42,785 bases of DNA from Frankia sp. AgB32 (GTDB taxonomy: Bacteria; Actinomycetota; Actinomycetes; Frankiales; Frankiaceae), in the NCBI RefSeq assembly GCF_023243045.1, contig NZ_JALKFX010000078.1, positions 1-42,785 of the forward strand, read 5' to 3'. Positions within the stretch are counted from its first letter, which is position 1. The number at the start of each line of letters is the position of its first letter. Of the stretch, positions 11,531-19,100 are shown piece by piece. The notes beneath the pieces were generated by a model. The model ran no database searches. It saw only the letters and a program-made list of their open reading frames with translations, and was not told where the DNA came from. The position numbers were made by a program, and so were the translations under genes.

Positions 11531-13360
11531 GTGGTCGGACACGTTGACCGTCGGCTGCCGGCGGGTACCCGCAGCGTCTACGGTATTGATCTTGGTACGA
11601 CGTTCAGCTGCCTGGCACGGGTCTCGGACGCGGGGGAGCCCCAGATCGTGCCGCTGGCCGGTGACGCGCTGACGTTGCCGAGCGTCGTCCTGTTCGTCGG
11701 CGCCGACGACTTCGTCACCGGGCAGCCCGCCCGCGAGCTCGCCCGGGCTCGCCCGGACGACGTCTGCTCGCTGGTCAAGCGGCGGATGGGCGACGGCGAC
11801 TGGCGGTTCATCACCCAGGGCGCCGCGTGGTCCGCGCCCGCCGTCAGCGGCCTGATCCTCAAGGCGCTGATCTCCGACGCGGCGCTGGCCACCGGCGAAC
11901 CGGTCCAGGACGCCGTCATCACCGTTCCCGCGTACTTCGGCGACGAGGAACGGCGGGCGACGGTGCTGGCCGGCGAGTACGCGGGGCTGACCGTCGTCGA
12001 CGTCATCAACGAGCCGACCGCCGCAGCGCTGTCCTACGGCTTCGCCCGGTTCGAGATCGGTGGGCGACGCACGCTGGGTGGCCCCGGCAGGGTCGCCGAG
12101 GAGGTCGCCCTCGTCTACGACCTGGGCGGCGGCACGTTCGACGTCACGGTCGTGGAGCTGGCCGACCGCCGGGTGTCCGTCGTCGCCATCGACGGTGATC
12201 ACCAGCTCGGCGGCGCCGACTGGGACGAGAAGGTCGTGCTCCTGCTCGGGGACCGCTTCCTGGCCGAGCACCCGGACGCCCCCGATCCGCTGGACTCCGG
12301 CGGCAGCGCGCAGGCGTTGCTGCTCGCCGCCGAACGGGCCCGCCGCGAGCTGACGGATACCGAGGCCACGACCGTCGTCATCGACCATGCGGGCCTGCGG
12401 ACCGAGGTGCGGCTGACCCGGGACGAGCTGGAAGGGATCACCGCGGGGCTGCTCGACCGGACGGTGGCGCTGACCCGGGCGGCGCGCGACGTCGCGATCG
12501 CCCGCGGGGTGCGCGGCATCGACCGGATCCTGCTGGTCGGCGGCGCGTCGCGGATGCCCGCCGTCGCGCGCCGCCTCGCCGCCGAGTTCGACGTGCCCGT
12601 CGAGCTGTCCGACCCGGACCTCGCCGTCGCCCGCGGCGCCGCGATCTACGGCGAGAAGAAGGCCCTGGAACGCCTGGTCCTCGCGGATCTGGTGACCCGC
12701 GGCCAGCTCGTCGACGGCGCCAGGGTGGACGCCGCGGCCCCGGCCGATCTGGACGCCGCCTGCGGGCGGCTCGCCGCCGCCCTCGGCCTGCCGGCCAGCC
12801 GGGTTCGCCGCACCGTGGAGGTGCAGGTCGTCAACGTCGTCTCGCGTGGGTTCGGCGTGCTGGCGCTGAACCGGTTCGCGGAGCAGGGCGCGATCTTCCT
12901 CGTGCACCGCAACGACCGGCTGCCGGTCGCCGTCCGCCGGTCGTTCGGGACGGTGCGTGACGATCAGGACACGGTCACCGTCTACATCGTCGAGCAGGCC
13001 GGTGGGGTGGAATCCGCCCAGGTCGAGGACAACAAGGTGATAGCCGAGGCGGAGATCACGGGGATTCCGCCGGGCTATCCGGCCGGCTCGCAGATCCACA
13101 TTCTGTTCCAGATGGGCTTCGACGGCATTCTCGAGGTGACCGCCACCCACGAGGGCCTCGCCGACCGTCCGCTGACGGTCCGGGTGGAGACCTCGGCGGC
13201 GCTCAGTCAGGCCGACGTGGCGCGGGAACGGGAGCAGGTGGCGCGGGCTCGGCGGGAGCGCGGCGGTGTGCCCGGTGCCGGCGGCCCGACCGGCCCAGGC
13301 GGGCGGCCCGGGTCGGGCGGAACGCCCGGATCCGGCCTCGGGCCGGGTGGCTGGGTCTAG
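11531..13360 (+). CDS. Hsp70-family chaperone (non-DnaK paralogue)
   Basis: The ATPase domain is clear: phosphate-1 loop YGIDLGTTFSCLARV (from about residue 17), connecting region DAVITVPAYFGDEERRAT, phosphate-2 loop VYDLGGGTFDVTVVEL (near 196) and adenosine loop RILLVGGASRMPAVARRL (near 335). The substrate-binding part from about residue 430 is beta-rich but diverged from DnaK, and the tail is Pro/Gly-rich (GAGGPTGPGGRPGSGG) without a DnaK-like EEVD or lid. Length is about 609 residues from GTG 11531; GTG 11462 in the same frame would add 23. It is not in a grpE-dnaJ operon; the partner gene downstream begins 11 bases after its stop, suggesting a dedicated chaperone pair. Substrates are unknown. 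Confidence 0.9.
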   Translation: MVGHVDRRLPAGTRSVYGIDLGTTFSCLARVSDAGEPQIVPLAGDALTLPSVVLFVGADDFVTGQPARELARARPDDVCSLVKRRMGDGDWRFITQGAAWSAPAVSGLILKALISDAALATGEPVQDAVITVPAYFGDEERRATVLAGEYAGLTVVDVINEPTAAALSYGFARFEIGGRRTLGGPGRVAEEVALVYDLGGGTFDVTVVELADRRVSVVAIDGDHQLGGADWDEKVVLLLGDRFLAEHPDAPDPLDSGGSAQALLLAAERARRELTDTEATTVVIDHAGLRTEVRLTRDELEGITAGLLDRTVALTRAARDVAIARGVRGIDRILLVGGASRMPAVARRLAAEFDVPVELSDPDLAVARGAAIYGEKKALERLVLADLVTRGQLVDGARVDAAAPADLDAACGRLAAALGLPASRVRRTVEVQVVNVVSRGFGVLALNRFAEQGAIFLVHRNDRLPVAVRRSFGTVRDDQDTVTVYIVEQAGGVESAQVEDNKVIAEAEITGIPPGYPAGSQIHILFQMGFDGILEVTATHEGLADRPLTVRVETSAALSQADVAREREQVARARRERGGVPGAGGPTGPGGRPGSGGTPGSGLGPGGWV

Positions 13361-13371
13361 GCGGGGCCGGG

Positions 13372-14253
13372 ATGCACGCCTTCGACCCGGACGACTACCG
13401 CCGGCGGGTGCTGGCCTCGGTGCACCGCCGCGGCGGTGCCGAGCACAGCGACCCGTTCGAGATCTACGGCATTCCGCTTGAAGCGGTCGACACCCTTGAC
13501 GACGCGGCCGTCCGTGACCGGATCGCGGAGGTCTGGGCGTTCTGGCAACGCGGCCGGGACCATCCCCGCTACCGCGGTGTGATCCTCGGGCTGCTCGAAC
13601 GGCACGCGGAGCTGTCCGCGGCGCTGGCCGACCGCACCGCTCGCCTCGCCCTGCGGGATCGGGTCGCCGCCGCCCGCGCGGAGCGCGACGACGAACGGTT
13701 CGCCGAACTGGACACCGCCGCCCGCCGGCTGGTCGCCCGCTTCGGCGGACTGCCCGAGGACCGGATCGCGAGCCTGCGGACCTGGGCGGCCACGCAGGGC
13801 ATCGACGAGGCGGACTTCGCCCGGCGCATCCGCCGCCACCGCGTCCTGCCCGCGCGGCCCGCCGGCGCGCGGCCCGAGGCGCCGCGTGCGGCGCCGATCT
13901 CCCCGGCGGTGCTCCGCCAGATTCGGGCCGACCTCGACGAGCTGGGCCGGATCACCGGCGCCGCCCCGCCGCGCAGCCTGTTCGAGCTGCTCGGCGTGCC
14001 GCCGGCAGCCCCGCGGGAGCGCGTCCGGGAGGTACGCGAGGCCGCGCTCGCCCGCAACCGCGCCCGGCGGCCGGACCGTCGCCGCGCCCTGCTCGACGAT
14101 CTCCTCGCGGCGGTCGGCGCGCTGCTGGTCGACGGCGATCCGGAGGCGTACCTCGACGCGCTGGCCGCCGCGGCGACCGAGCGGGGGGCGGGCCCGGGGG
14201 GCCGGGGGGGGGGGGGGGGGGGCCCCGGCCCACCCCGACCACCGTCGGTGTGA
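13372..14253 (+). CDS. Hsp70-linked protein with two degenerate J-like segments
   Basis: I do not recognise a named family for the whole 293-residue protein. Two segments look like J domains. The first (about residues 22-95) has DPFEIYGIPLEA, a helix, then HPR at 64-66 and a helix LLERHAELSAALADR. The second (about 201-268) has SLFELLGVPPAAPRERV, a helix, RPD at 233-235 and DDLLAAVGALL. Neither keeps the HPD tripeptide that stimulates Hsp70 ATPase. An Arg/Glu-rich helical linker lies between. Placement 11 bases after an Hsp70 gene suggests an unusual co-chaperone; this is inference. The C-terminal Gly-rich tail is encoded by a 19-G run (14204-14222), so the last ~20 residues and the stop are uncertain. 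Confidence 0.65.
   Translation: MHAFDPDDYRRRVLASVHRRGGAEHSDPFEIYGIPLEAVDTLDDAAVRDRIAEVWAFWQRGRDHPRYRGVILGLLERHAELSAALADRTARLALRDRVAAARAERDDERFAELDTAARRLVARFGGLPEDRIASLRTWAATQGIDEADFARRIRRHRVLPARPAGARPEAPRAAPISPAVLRQIRADLDELGRITGAAPPRSLFELLGVPPAAPRERVREVREAALARNRARRPDRRRALLDDLLAAVGALLVDGDPEAYLDALAAAATERGAGPGGRGGGGGGPGPPRPPSV
14204..14222 (+). repeat. 19-base G homopolymer
   Basis: Nineteen consecutive G bases lie near the 3' end of the Hsp70-linked gene, within a wider tract of G runs starting at 14182. Such a run is prone to polymerase slippage and to sequencing error; a change of one base would shift the last codons of the gene into another frame. Confidence 0.9.
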
Positions 14254-14411
14254 GCTTCATCACATAAAGATCATCATGTGGATAAGGGTGTCGACGCAGC
14301 GGTGGGTAACGGGGTGTCGCCCTGTGGATGTCCTGTGGGAAAGGTCTGGTCCTGCGCTGCGGGTGGAAGTCAAGACGTTGCGGTGGGTATCTGAGGCGGT
14401 ATCACTGATGC

Positions 14412-14861
14412 ATGGCGCTGCTGCACCTCTCCGTCGACCGGTCCTCCCTCGCCGACCCGTCCCCGTCCTCCGCCGCCGAGGTGGCTCTGCCCGGGGCGTC
14501 GCCGTCCGCACCTGGGGCGGGGGGTGTTCGCCCGGGTCCCGCCGGTGGGCGCGGCGGTGCGCGCCGTCCGGCGCGGGGCCGCTCGGGTCGGGTCGCGCTG
14601 GTGACCGCCGGGGGCCGGGGCGCGCAGGTCGCCGGCGCGGCGGGTGCGGTGGGGTTGCCGCCGAGTGTGGCGCGGGTGGCGGCGCGGACGCGGTTGTCCG
14701 CGGAGCTGCTCGCCGCGATCCTCGAGGTCGATGGGCGTAGCCGGGCGAGCCTGGAGGACATGGAACGCGCCGATGCGCTCGCGGAACGGCTGCTGGTGCG
14801 CCGCGGACAGCGCCTGGCGGGCGCGGGTCGCGGCGCGGGGCAGCAGCGGGCGTCGGCTTAG
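14412..14861 (+). CDS. Hypothetical protein with helical C-terminus
   Basis: I do not recognise this 149-residue product. The first ~55 residues are Ser/Pro/Gly/Arg-rich and probably disordered. The rest (LPPSVARVAARTRLSAELLAAI and DMERADALAERLLVRRGQRL) reads as amphipathic helices, unlike the random composition of shadow frames. It ends about 19 bases before the PPOX-type gene on the same strand, so the two may be co-transcribed. The upstream gap (14254-14411) contains a short AT-rich stretch near 14260-14285, unusual for this sequence and a possible promoter. Start ATG is tentative. Confidence 0.5.
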   Translation: MALLHLSVDRSSLADPSPSSAAEVALPGASPSAPGAGGVRPGPAGGRGGARRPARGRSGRVALVTAGGRGAQVAGAAGAVGLPPSVARVAARTRLSAELLAAILEVDGRSRASLEDMERADALAERLLVRRGQRLAGAGRGAGQQRASA

Positions 14862-14880
14862 GGTGGCGGGTGTGGCGGTG

Positions 14881-15297
14881 ATGACGCGGGAGCAGTGGCG
14901 GGAGTTCGTCTCGGTGGGTACGCGTACGGGCAAGCTGGCGACCGTCCGCGCGGATGGGCGTGCGCATGTGGCACCGGTCTGGTTTGTTCTCGACGGTGAG
15001 GACGTGGTGTTCAACACCGGTGCGCAGACGGTGAAGGGGCGGGCGTTGCGGCGCACGGGGACGGCGTCGATGTGCGTGGATGACGAGCGCCCGCCGTTCT
15101 CGTTCGTCACCCTCGGCGGTCCGGTGCGGGTGTCGGAGGATCTGGCGCAGGTGCGGCTGTGGGCGACGCGGATCGCCGCCCGCTACATGGGTGCCGAGCA
15201 GGCGCAGCGTTACGGGTTGCGTAACGGGGTGCCCGGGGAGCTGCTGGTGCGGTTGACGCCGACGTCGGTGGTCGCGGTGCGCGACGTCGCGGACTAG
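14881..15297 (+). CDS. PPOX-class (F420-type) split-barrel oxidoreductase
   Basis: The 138-residue product has the pyridoxamine-phosphate-oxidase-like flavin-binding fold: KLATVRADGRAHVAPVWFVLDG followed by DVVFNTGAQTVKGRALRRTG and the conserved C-terminal VRLTPTSVVAV. In actinobacteria small proteins of this type often use F420H2 to reduce diverse substrates; the substrate here cannot be told. In-frame GTG codons at 14872 and 14878 are alternative starts. There is no signal peptide. Confidence 0.85.
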   Translation: MTREQWREFVSVGTRTGKLATVRADGRAHVAPVWFVLDGEDVVFNTGAQTVKGRALRRTGTASMCVDDERPPFSFVTLGGPVRVSEDLAQVRLWATRIAARYMGAEQAQRYGLRNGVPGELLVRLTPTSVVAVRDVAD

Positions 15298-15341
15298 CGG
15301 CGGTCGGTGCGGGGCCGGTTCCCGGGGGCGCGGTCGGGTCC

Positions 15342-16286
15342 TCAGGTGGCGCGGGCGGGGGATGCGTCGTGTGGGGTGCCGATGAGTAGCAGGATCTCGT
15401 GGACCCGGGCGGAGAGCAGCCGGGAGGGTCGCAGGTCGAGGATGGCGACGATCTCGTCGAGGACGCCGCCGGCGGCGGCGGGGTCCTCGGTGACGAGGGT
15501 CGCGGCCAGCGCGCCGAGTGCCCAGCCGCGGTCGAGGGTGGCGGGGGCGGTGAGGGCGACGGCGCGGGCGGCGGCGGAGCGGGCGCCGGGTACGCGCAGG
15601 CGGGTCATGGCGTCGGCGACGACGACGGCTTCGCGGCTGTCGTCGAAGGGGGGCCAGCCGGGGTTGCGCAGCGCGCGGACGTCGGGGCGTTCGTGCAGGC
15701 GGAGCAGGGCGTCGTCGAGGCTGGGTTCGTCGCCGGCGGCGGCGGCGATGGTGACCTGCAGGGCGGCGGCCCAGCCGTCGAGGTAGGGCTGGCGGGTGGC
15801 GGCGGCGCGGGCGGCGGCGACGGCGGCGTGGCCGAGTCGGCCCTGGGCGTAGGCGATGAGCGCGTCGAGGCTGTGGGCGGTGCCGGTGAGCAGGCGGTCG
15901 TCGAGGTGGTCGGCGCACTGGGCGGTGAGGGTGGCGAAGCGCCGGGCGCTGGTGTCGTCGCCGGTGTCGGTGGCCAGGAACCCGAGGTAGAAGGACAGGT
16001 AGCCGGCAACGCGGGTCAGTTCGCGGTGCACGGCGGGGGTCAGGCGGCGGCCGAGGGCGGCCTGGACGCGGCGCCAGTCGCCGATGATGGGGCCGAGCAG
16101 GTCGCGGTGGGGTTGGTGGAGCAGGGTGGTGGAGTAGCGGTAGAGCCGTTCGTCGTATTCGGTGAGGGTGAGTGGGTCGGGGTCGGCGAAGGCGATCTCC
16201 CGGGAGATCATCGCGGCGGCGCGGCCGGCGGCGGACAGGCCGTGGCGGTCCGGTGTCGGTGTGGCCGGGAGCTCCTCGGCGTCCAT
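15342..16286 (-). CDS. TPR-like protein resembling the C-terminal half of XRE regulators
   Basis: The 314-residue protein is almost entirely alpha-helical with repeating Ala/Leu/Arg helices (GYLSFYLGFLATDTGDDTSARRF, HLDDRLLTGTAHSLDALIAYAQGRLGHA), like the TPR-type C-terminal domain of Streptomyces and Frankia XRE-type regulators. There is no N-terminal HTH, so it is either a stand-alone TPR protein or a regulator that lost its DNA-binding part. The N-terminus (DRHGLSAAGRAAAMISREIAFADPDPLTLTEYDERL) is not a signal peptide. It is convergent with the PPOX gene. No function can be assigned. Confidence 0.75.
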   Translation of the reverse strand: MDAEELPATPTPDRHGLSAAGRAAAMISREIAFADPDPLTLTEYDERLYRYSTTLLHQPHRDLLGPIIGDWRRVQAALGRRLTPAVHRELTRVAGYLSFYLGFLATDTGDDTSARRFATLTAQCADHLDDRLLTGTAHSLDALIAYAQGRLGHAAVAAARAAATRQPYLDGWAAALQVTIAAAAGDEPSLDDALLRLHERPDVRALRNPGWPPFDDSREAVVVADAMTRLRVPGARSAAARAVALTAPATLDRGWALGALAATLVTEDPAAAGGVLDEIVAILDLRPSRLLSARVHEILLLIGTPHDASPARAT

Positions 16287-16846
16287 CTCTCACGTCCCCC
16301 TCACGTTGCGGCCGGCGTCGTGCGGCATGCCGGCGCGCTGCGAGCCGCGCCCTGGCCGGTCGCTGACTGCCCGCCCCCAGGCCGTCACGTCGGGTCTGTC
16401 CGGCGTCCGTTGGCCGCCCGGCGGGCCGGGGGCCTGGCCGGCGGCGTTGGGCCGCGTCCCCGGGCGGGGTGGCGGTGGGCGCTGCCGGTGGGTGGCCGGA
16501 TGAGTCGACGACGTGACGCCGGGCACGTTACCGCGCCGGGCGGGGGGTGTGTACAGAGCTTCGGGGAACTCTGCCGGTCCGGGCCTGGTCCATCCGGGAC
16601 ATTTGCCTTCTTGTGGGGCGATGGGTCGGGGTGTTAGGCGTCGGGGTGGGGCGCGGGTGCGGGGGTGCTGAGCTGGGCAGAAGCGGTGGGGTGGCGGTGG
16701 GGTGGTGGTGTGCGGCGGGTCGGGGTGGGGTGTTGGCCGGATGGGCATAGGGCCGCGTGCGCGCCCCCGACCGGGTCACCCCGGTGGCGGTGGGCGGTTC
16801 TCGCGGGATGCCGGCGGGGTGATGGGTGATGGTCGGTGTGGGTGGG
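16287..16846. other. 560-base intergenic region
   Basis: This lies between the start of the TPR-like gene and the end of the aminopeptidase gene, both on the minus strand. I find no supportable gene: the open frames are Pro/Arg/Gly low-complexity readings typical of G/C-rich non-coding DNA. It should hold the promoter of the TPR-like gene. The segment around 16590-16620 is locally less GC-rich, but I cannot place a promoter with confidence. Confidence 0.5.
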
Positions 16847-17617
16847 TCAGGTGGTGGTGGTGAGGATGCGGGGGCCGTCGGCGGTGATGGCGACGGTGTG
16901 TTCGACGTGGGCGGCGCGGCTGCCGTCGGTGGTGTGCAGGGCCCAGCCGTCGGGGGCGGTGCGGTAGTCGTCGTGGCCGCCGGCGAGGAACATCGGTTCG
17001 AGGGCGAGGACGAGGCCTTCGCGCAGGCGCATGCCGCGTCCGGGGCGGCCGTCGTTGGGCACCGAGGGTGGTTCGTGCATGGCGCGGCCGATGCCGTGGC
17101 CGCCGAAGTCGCGGGGAATGCCGTAGCCGGCGGCGCGCCCGACGGTGCCGATGGCCGCGGCGATGTCGCCCAGGCGTGCGCCGGGGACCGCGGCGGCGAC
17201 GCCGGCGGCCAGGGCGCGGGTGGCGGTGTCGATGAGGCGGGTGTCGTCGGGGTGGGCGGTGCCGATGGTGAAGCTGATCGCGGAGTCGCCGACCCAGCCG
17301 TGCAGGGTCGCGCCGCAGTCGATGCTGACCAGGTCACCGTCGCGCAGCGCGGTGTCGTCGGGGATGCCGTGGACGATGGCGTCGTTGACCGACGCGCAGA
17401 TGACCGCCGGGTAGGGGGTGGGGGCGAAGCCGGGCTGGTAGTGCAGGAACGCTGGGGTGGCGCCGGCGTCACCGATGACGGTGCGGGCGAGTTCGTCGAG
17501 TTCGCGCAGGGTGACTCCGGCGGCGGCGGCGTCGCGGACGGTGCCGAGCGCGCGGGCGACGACGGCGCCGGCGGCGGCCATGGCGTCGATCGCGGTGGGC
17601 GTTTTCAGGTCGATCAT
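16847..17617 (-). CDS. map: Type I methionine aminopeptidase (accessory copy)
   Basis: The enzyme removes N-terminal Met from nascent proteins. The 256-residue protein has the pita-bread fold with the expected metal ligands: Asp in VSIDCGATLHGWVGDSAI (two Asp), His in GGHGIGRAMHEPP, Glu in LALEPMF and Glu in HVEHTVAIT. Bacteria usually carry one map next to secY/adk; this copy lies elsewhere and is divergent from an XRE regulator, so it is probably a regulated paralogue. Expression likely starts from the palindromic intergenic region. It has no N-terminal SH3 zinc-finger extension. Confidence 0.93.
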   Translation of the reverse strand: MIDLKTPTAIDAMAAAGAVVARALGTVRDAAAAGVTLRELDELARTVIGDAGATPAFLHYQPGFAPTPYPAVICASVNDAIVHGIPDDTALRDGDLVSIDCGATLHGWVGDSAISFTIGTAHPDDTRLIDTATRALAAGVAAAVPGARLGDIAAAIGTVGRAAGYGIPRDFGGHGIGRAMHEPPSVPNDGRPGRGMRLREGLVLALEPMFLAGGHDDYRTAPDGWALHTTDGSRAAHVEHTVAITADGPRILTTTT

Positions 17618-17663
17618 CCGGTTCGCCGTTCTTCTCTCGCGGGGTGGCGACTCACCACCTCGA

Positions 17664-17695
17664 CCCCTATAGAAATACCGGTATTACTATAGGGG
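17664..17695. promoter_or_regulatory. 32-bp near-perfect palindrome, probable operator
   Basis: CCCCTATAGAAATACC and GGTATTACTATAGGGG form an inverted repeat matching at 15 of 16 positions with no spacer. It ends one base before the ATG of the XRE gene and 46 bases before the map start. TACTAT at 17685-17690 is a plausible -10 for the XRE gene, placing transcription start at the ATG. The same repeat read on the other strand gives TTCTAT facing map. An XRE-family dimer bound here would block both promoters; that is inference. Confidence 0.75.
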
Positions 17696-17696
17696 C

Positions 17697-18065
17697 ATGG
17701 TGCGGACGCCGTTGACGAGGGCTCAGCGTGAGCAGGGTGTGCGGTGCGGTGCGGTGCTGCGTGCGGCGCGGGGCTCGCGCAGCATGGCCGAGGTCGCGGC
17801 CGCGGCGGGCCTGTCCGCGGAGACGCTGCGCAAGATCGAGACTGGTCGGATCGCGACGCCGGCGTTCCTCACCGTCGCCGCGCTCGCCGCGACCCTCGGG
17901 GTGTCGCTGGATCTGCTGGCCGCGTCCTGCGCCGATCCGGTGGCGGCGGGTGCCGTGCCGGCGACGTCCGCGGATCGGGGTGCGGTCGCGGATCGGGGTG
18001 CGGTCGCGGATCGGGGTGCGGTCGCGGATCGGGGTGCGGTGCAGTGGAGTTCGCTGCCCGTCTGA
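17697..18065 (+). CDS. XRE-family transcriptional regulator with ADRGAV repeats
   Basis: The 122-residue protein has a Cro/CI helix-turn-helix at about residues 20-75: LRAARGSRSMAEVAAAAGLSAETLRKIETGR followed by TPAFLTVAALAATLGVSLDLL. The C-terminus carries four ADRGAV repeats from an 18-bp tandem duplication. The ATG abuts a 32-bp palindrome and no Shine-Dalgarno sequence fits, so translation is probably leaderless. It likely represses itself and the divergent aminopeptidase gene. The same HTH–map pairing is, as far as I recall, seen in other actinobacteria. Confidence 0.85.
   Translation: MVRTPLTRAQREQGVRCGAVLRAARGSRSMAEVAAAAGLSAETLRKIETGRIATPAFLTVAALAATLGVSLDLLAASCADPVAAGAVPATSADRGAVADRGAVADRGAVADRGAVQWSSLPV
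17970..18041 (+). repeat. Four 18-bp tandem repeats in the XRE gene
   Basis: The unit GCGGATCGGGGTGCGGTC occurs four times head to tail (last base of the fourth differs). Because 18 is a multiple of three the frame is kept and ADRGAV is added per unit. The near identity implies recent expansion. Confidence 0.95.
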
Positions 18066-18186
18066 GTGACCGGCCCGCGGCGCGGGCATCCGGCCGTGGG
18101 GAGCGTCGGGGAAAACCTGTTGGCGGGCCGCGGCGGGTGCTGTTAGCGTGCCCGTAGCCGTGCAGGAGACCGAGGAGGTGGTGCCC

Positions 18187-18240
18187 GTGAACGCCGTAGC
18201 GACATGGGTGCTCCCCCACGCGGTCATGGTCGGGCGATAG
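18187..18240 (+). CDS. 17-codon leader ORF upstream of alpha/beta hydrolase
   Basis: GTG at 18187 (or 18181 in the same frame) follows a strong AGGAGG (18173-18178) at ideal spacing and encodes a 17-residue peptide ending HAVMVGR before TAG. The stop codon touches a long hairpin that ends at the hydrolase ATG. The arrangement looks like a translated leader controlling a downstream gene. The peptide has no run of one amino acid that would mark classical attenuation, so the signal, if any, is unknown. Confidence 0.45.
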   Translation: MNAVATWVLPHAVMVGR

Positions 18241-18286
18241 GTCGTCCGGGAGCGCCGTTCACGCGCACTCCCGAAAGGGCACGACC
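18240..18286 (+). promoter_or_regulatory. Leader hairpin abutting the hydrolase start codon
   Basis: GGTCGT (18240-18245) pairs with ACGACC (18281-18286), directly before ATG 18287. Inside, CGGGAG (18247-18252) pairs with CTCCCG (18268-18273), extended by CGC/GCG. The only purine-rich ribosome-binding candidate (AAAGGG, 18274-18279) lies within the structure. Ribosomes translating the leader ORF would cover the 5' strand of the outer stem. Confidence 0.5.
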
Positions 18287-19009
18287 ATGCGGTTCACGTC
18301 TGAACAGCGCCTCGATGACGGTGTCGTCGAACGCGAGTTCCTCCTCGGTGAGATCCCCGGCGTCCTGTGGACCCCGCCGTCCGCGCCGGCTCCCCTGATC
18401 CTCAGCGGTCACAATGGCGGGCTGCACAAGCGGGAACCACGTCTGGTCGCCCGGGCCCGACATCACGCGGGCACCTACGGCTTCGCGGTGGCGGCGATCG
18501 ACGCCCCCGGGCACGGTGACCGGCCCCGTTCTCCCGCCGACGAGCGGCACCGCGCGGGCCTGCGCCGAGCGCTGGCGGCCGGGGAACCGGTCGAGGACAT
18601 CGTCAACGCGTTCCTTCTCCCCCTGGTCGAGCGGGCCGTCCCGGAGTGGCAGGCCACCCTCGACGCTGTCGTGTCGCTGCCCGACATCGCCGGGCCGGTC
18701 GGGTACTCGGGGATGACCGCCGTCGGTATTCGCCTCACGGTGCTCGAGCCGCGGATCGCCGCTGCGGTGTTCTTCGGCCAGGGTTTCGTGCCCGGTCCCC
18801 TACGCGCACAGGCCGGCGACGTCGCCGTTCCACTGCTGTTCCTCCTGCAGTGGGACGACGCGGGAATGGCACGCCAGCCGATCCTCGACCTGTTCGATAC
18901 CTTCGGTTCCAGGGAGAAGACGCTGCACGCGAACCTGGGCGGGCACGCCGGCACGCCGTGGTTCGAGGTGGATGACTCGGCGCGGTTCTTCACCCGGCAT
19001 CTGAGGTAG
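18287..19009 (+). CDS. Alpha/beta hydrolase
   Basis: The 240-residue protein has an alpha/beta hydrolase fold: PLILSGHNGGLHKRE (oxyanion-hole strand), AAIDAPGHGDRP, nucleophile elbow GPVGYSGMTAVG (Ser in GYSGM), a DD pair in LLQWDDAGM as candidate acid, and the catalytic His in NLGGHAGTPW. It has no signal peptide. Related actinobacterial proteins are annotated as dienelactone-hydrolase-like or prolyl oligopeptidase-like; the substrate is unknown. The leader ORF and hairpin upstream suggest regulated translation, and a strong terminator-like hairpin follows. Confidence 0.85.
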   Translation: MRFTSEQRLDDGVVEREFLLGEIPGVLWTPPSAPAPLILSGHNGGLHKREPRLVARARHHAGTYGFAVAAIDAPGHGDRPRSPADERHRAGLRRALAAGEPVEDIVNAFLLPLVERAVPEWQATLDAVVSLPDIAGPVGYSGMTAVGIRLTVLEPRIAAAVFFGQGFVPGPLRAQAGDVAVPLLFLLQWDDAGMARQPILDLFDTFGSREKTLHANLGGHAGTPWFEVDDSARFFTRHLR

Positions 19010-19059
19010 AACCGGGTCGTCAGCCAGCCGCCGAAGGTAAGCGGCGCCGGCCAGCGCGT

Positions 19060-19100
19060 CGTGCCGGGGAGGACAGGCCCTGTCTGTCCTCCCCGGCACG
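19060..19100 (+). terminator. 17-bp perfect-stem hairpin after the alpha/beta hydrolase
   Basis: CGTGCCGGGGAGGACAG (19060-19076) pairs base for base with 19084-19100 around the loop GCCCTGT. It lies 50 bases after the hydrolase stop codon and has no U tract, as common in actinobacterial terminators. Confidence 0.8.

Noticed and set aside
16290-16748. 152-residue minus-strand open frame in the 560-base gap
   Set aside because: Composition is Pro/Arg/Thr low complexity as expected from G/C-rich non-coding DNA, with no motif, and it lacks a convincing ribosome-binding site.
17970-18041. Short tandem repeats as a possible CRISPR array
   Set aside because: The units are 18 bp, contiguous without spacers and in frame within a coding gene. 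No CRISPR-type array or cas gene is present in the window.
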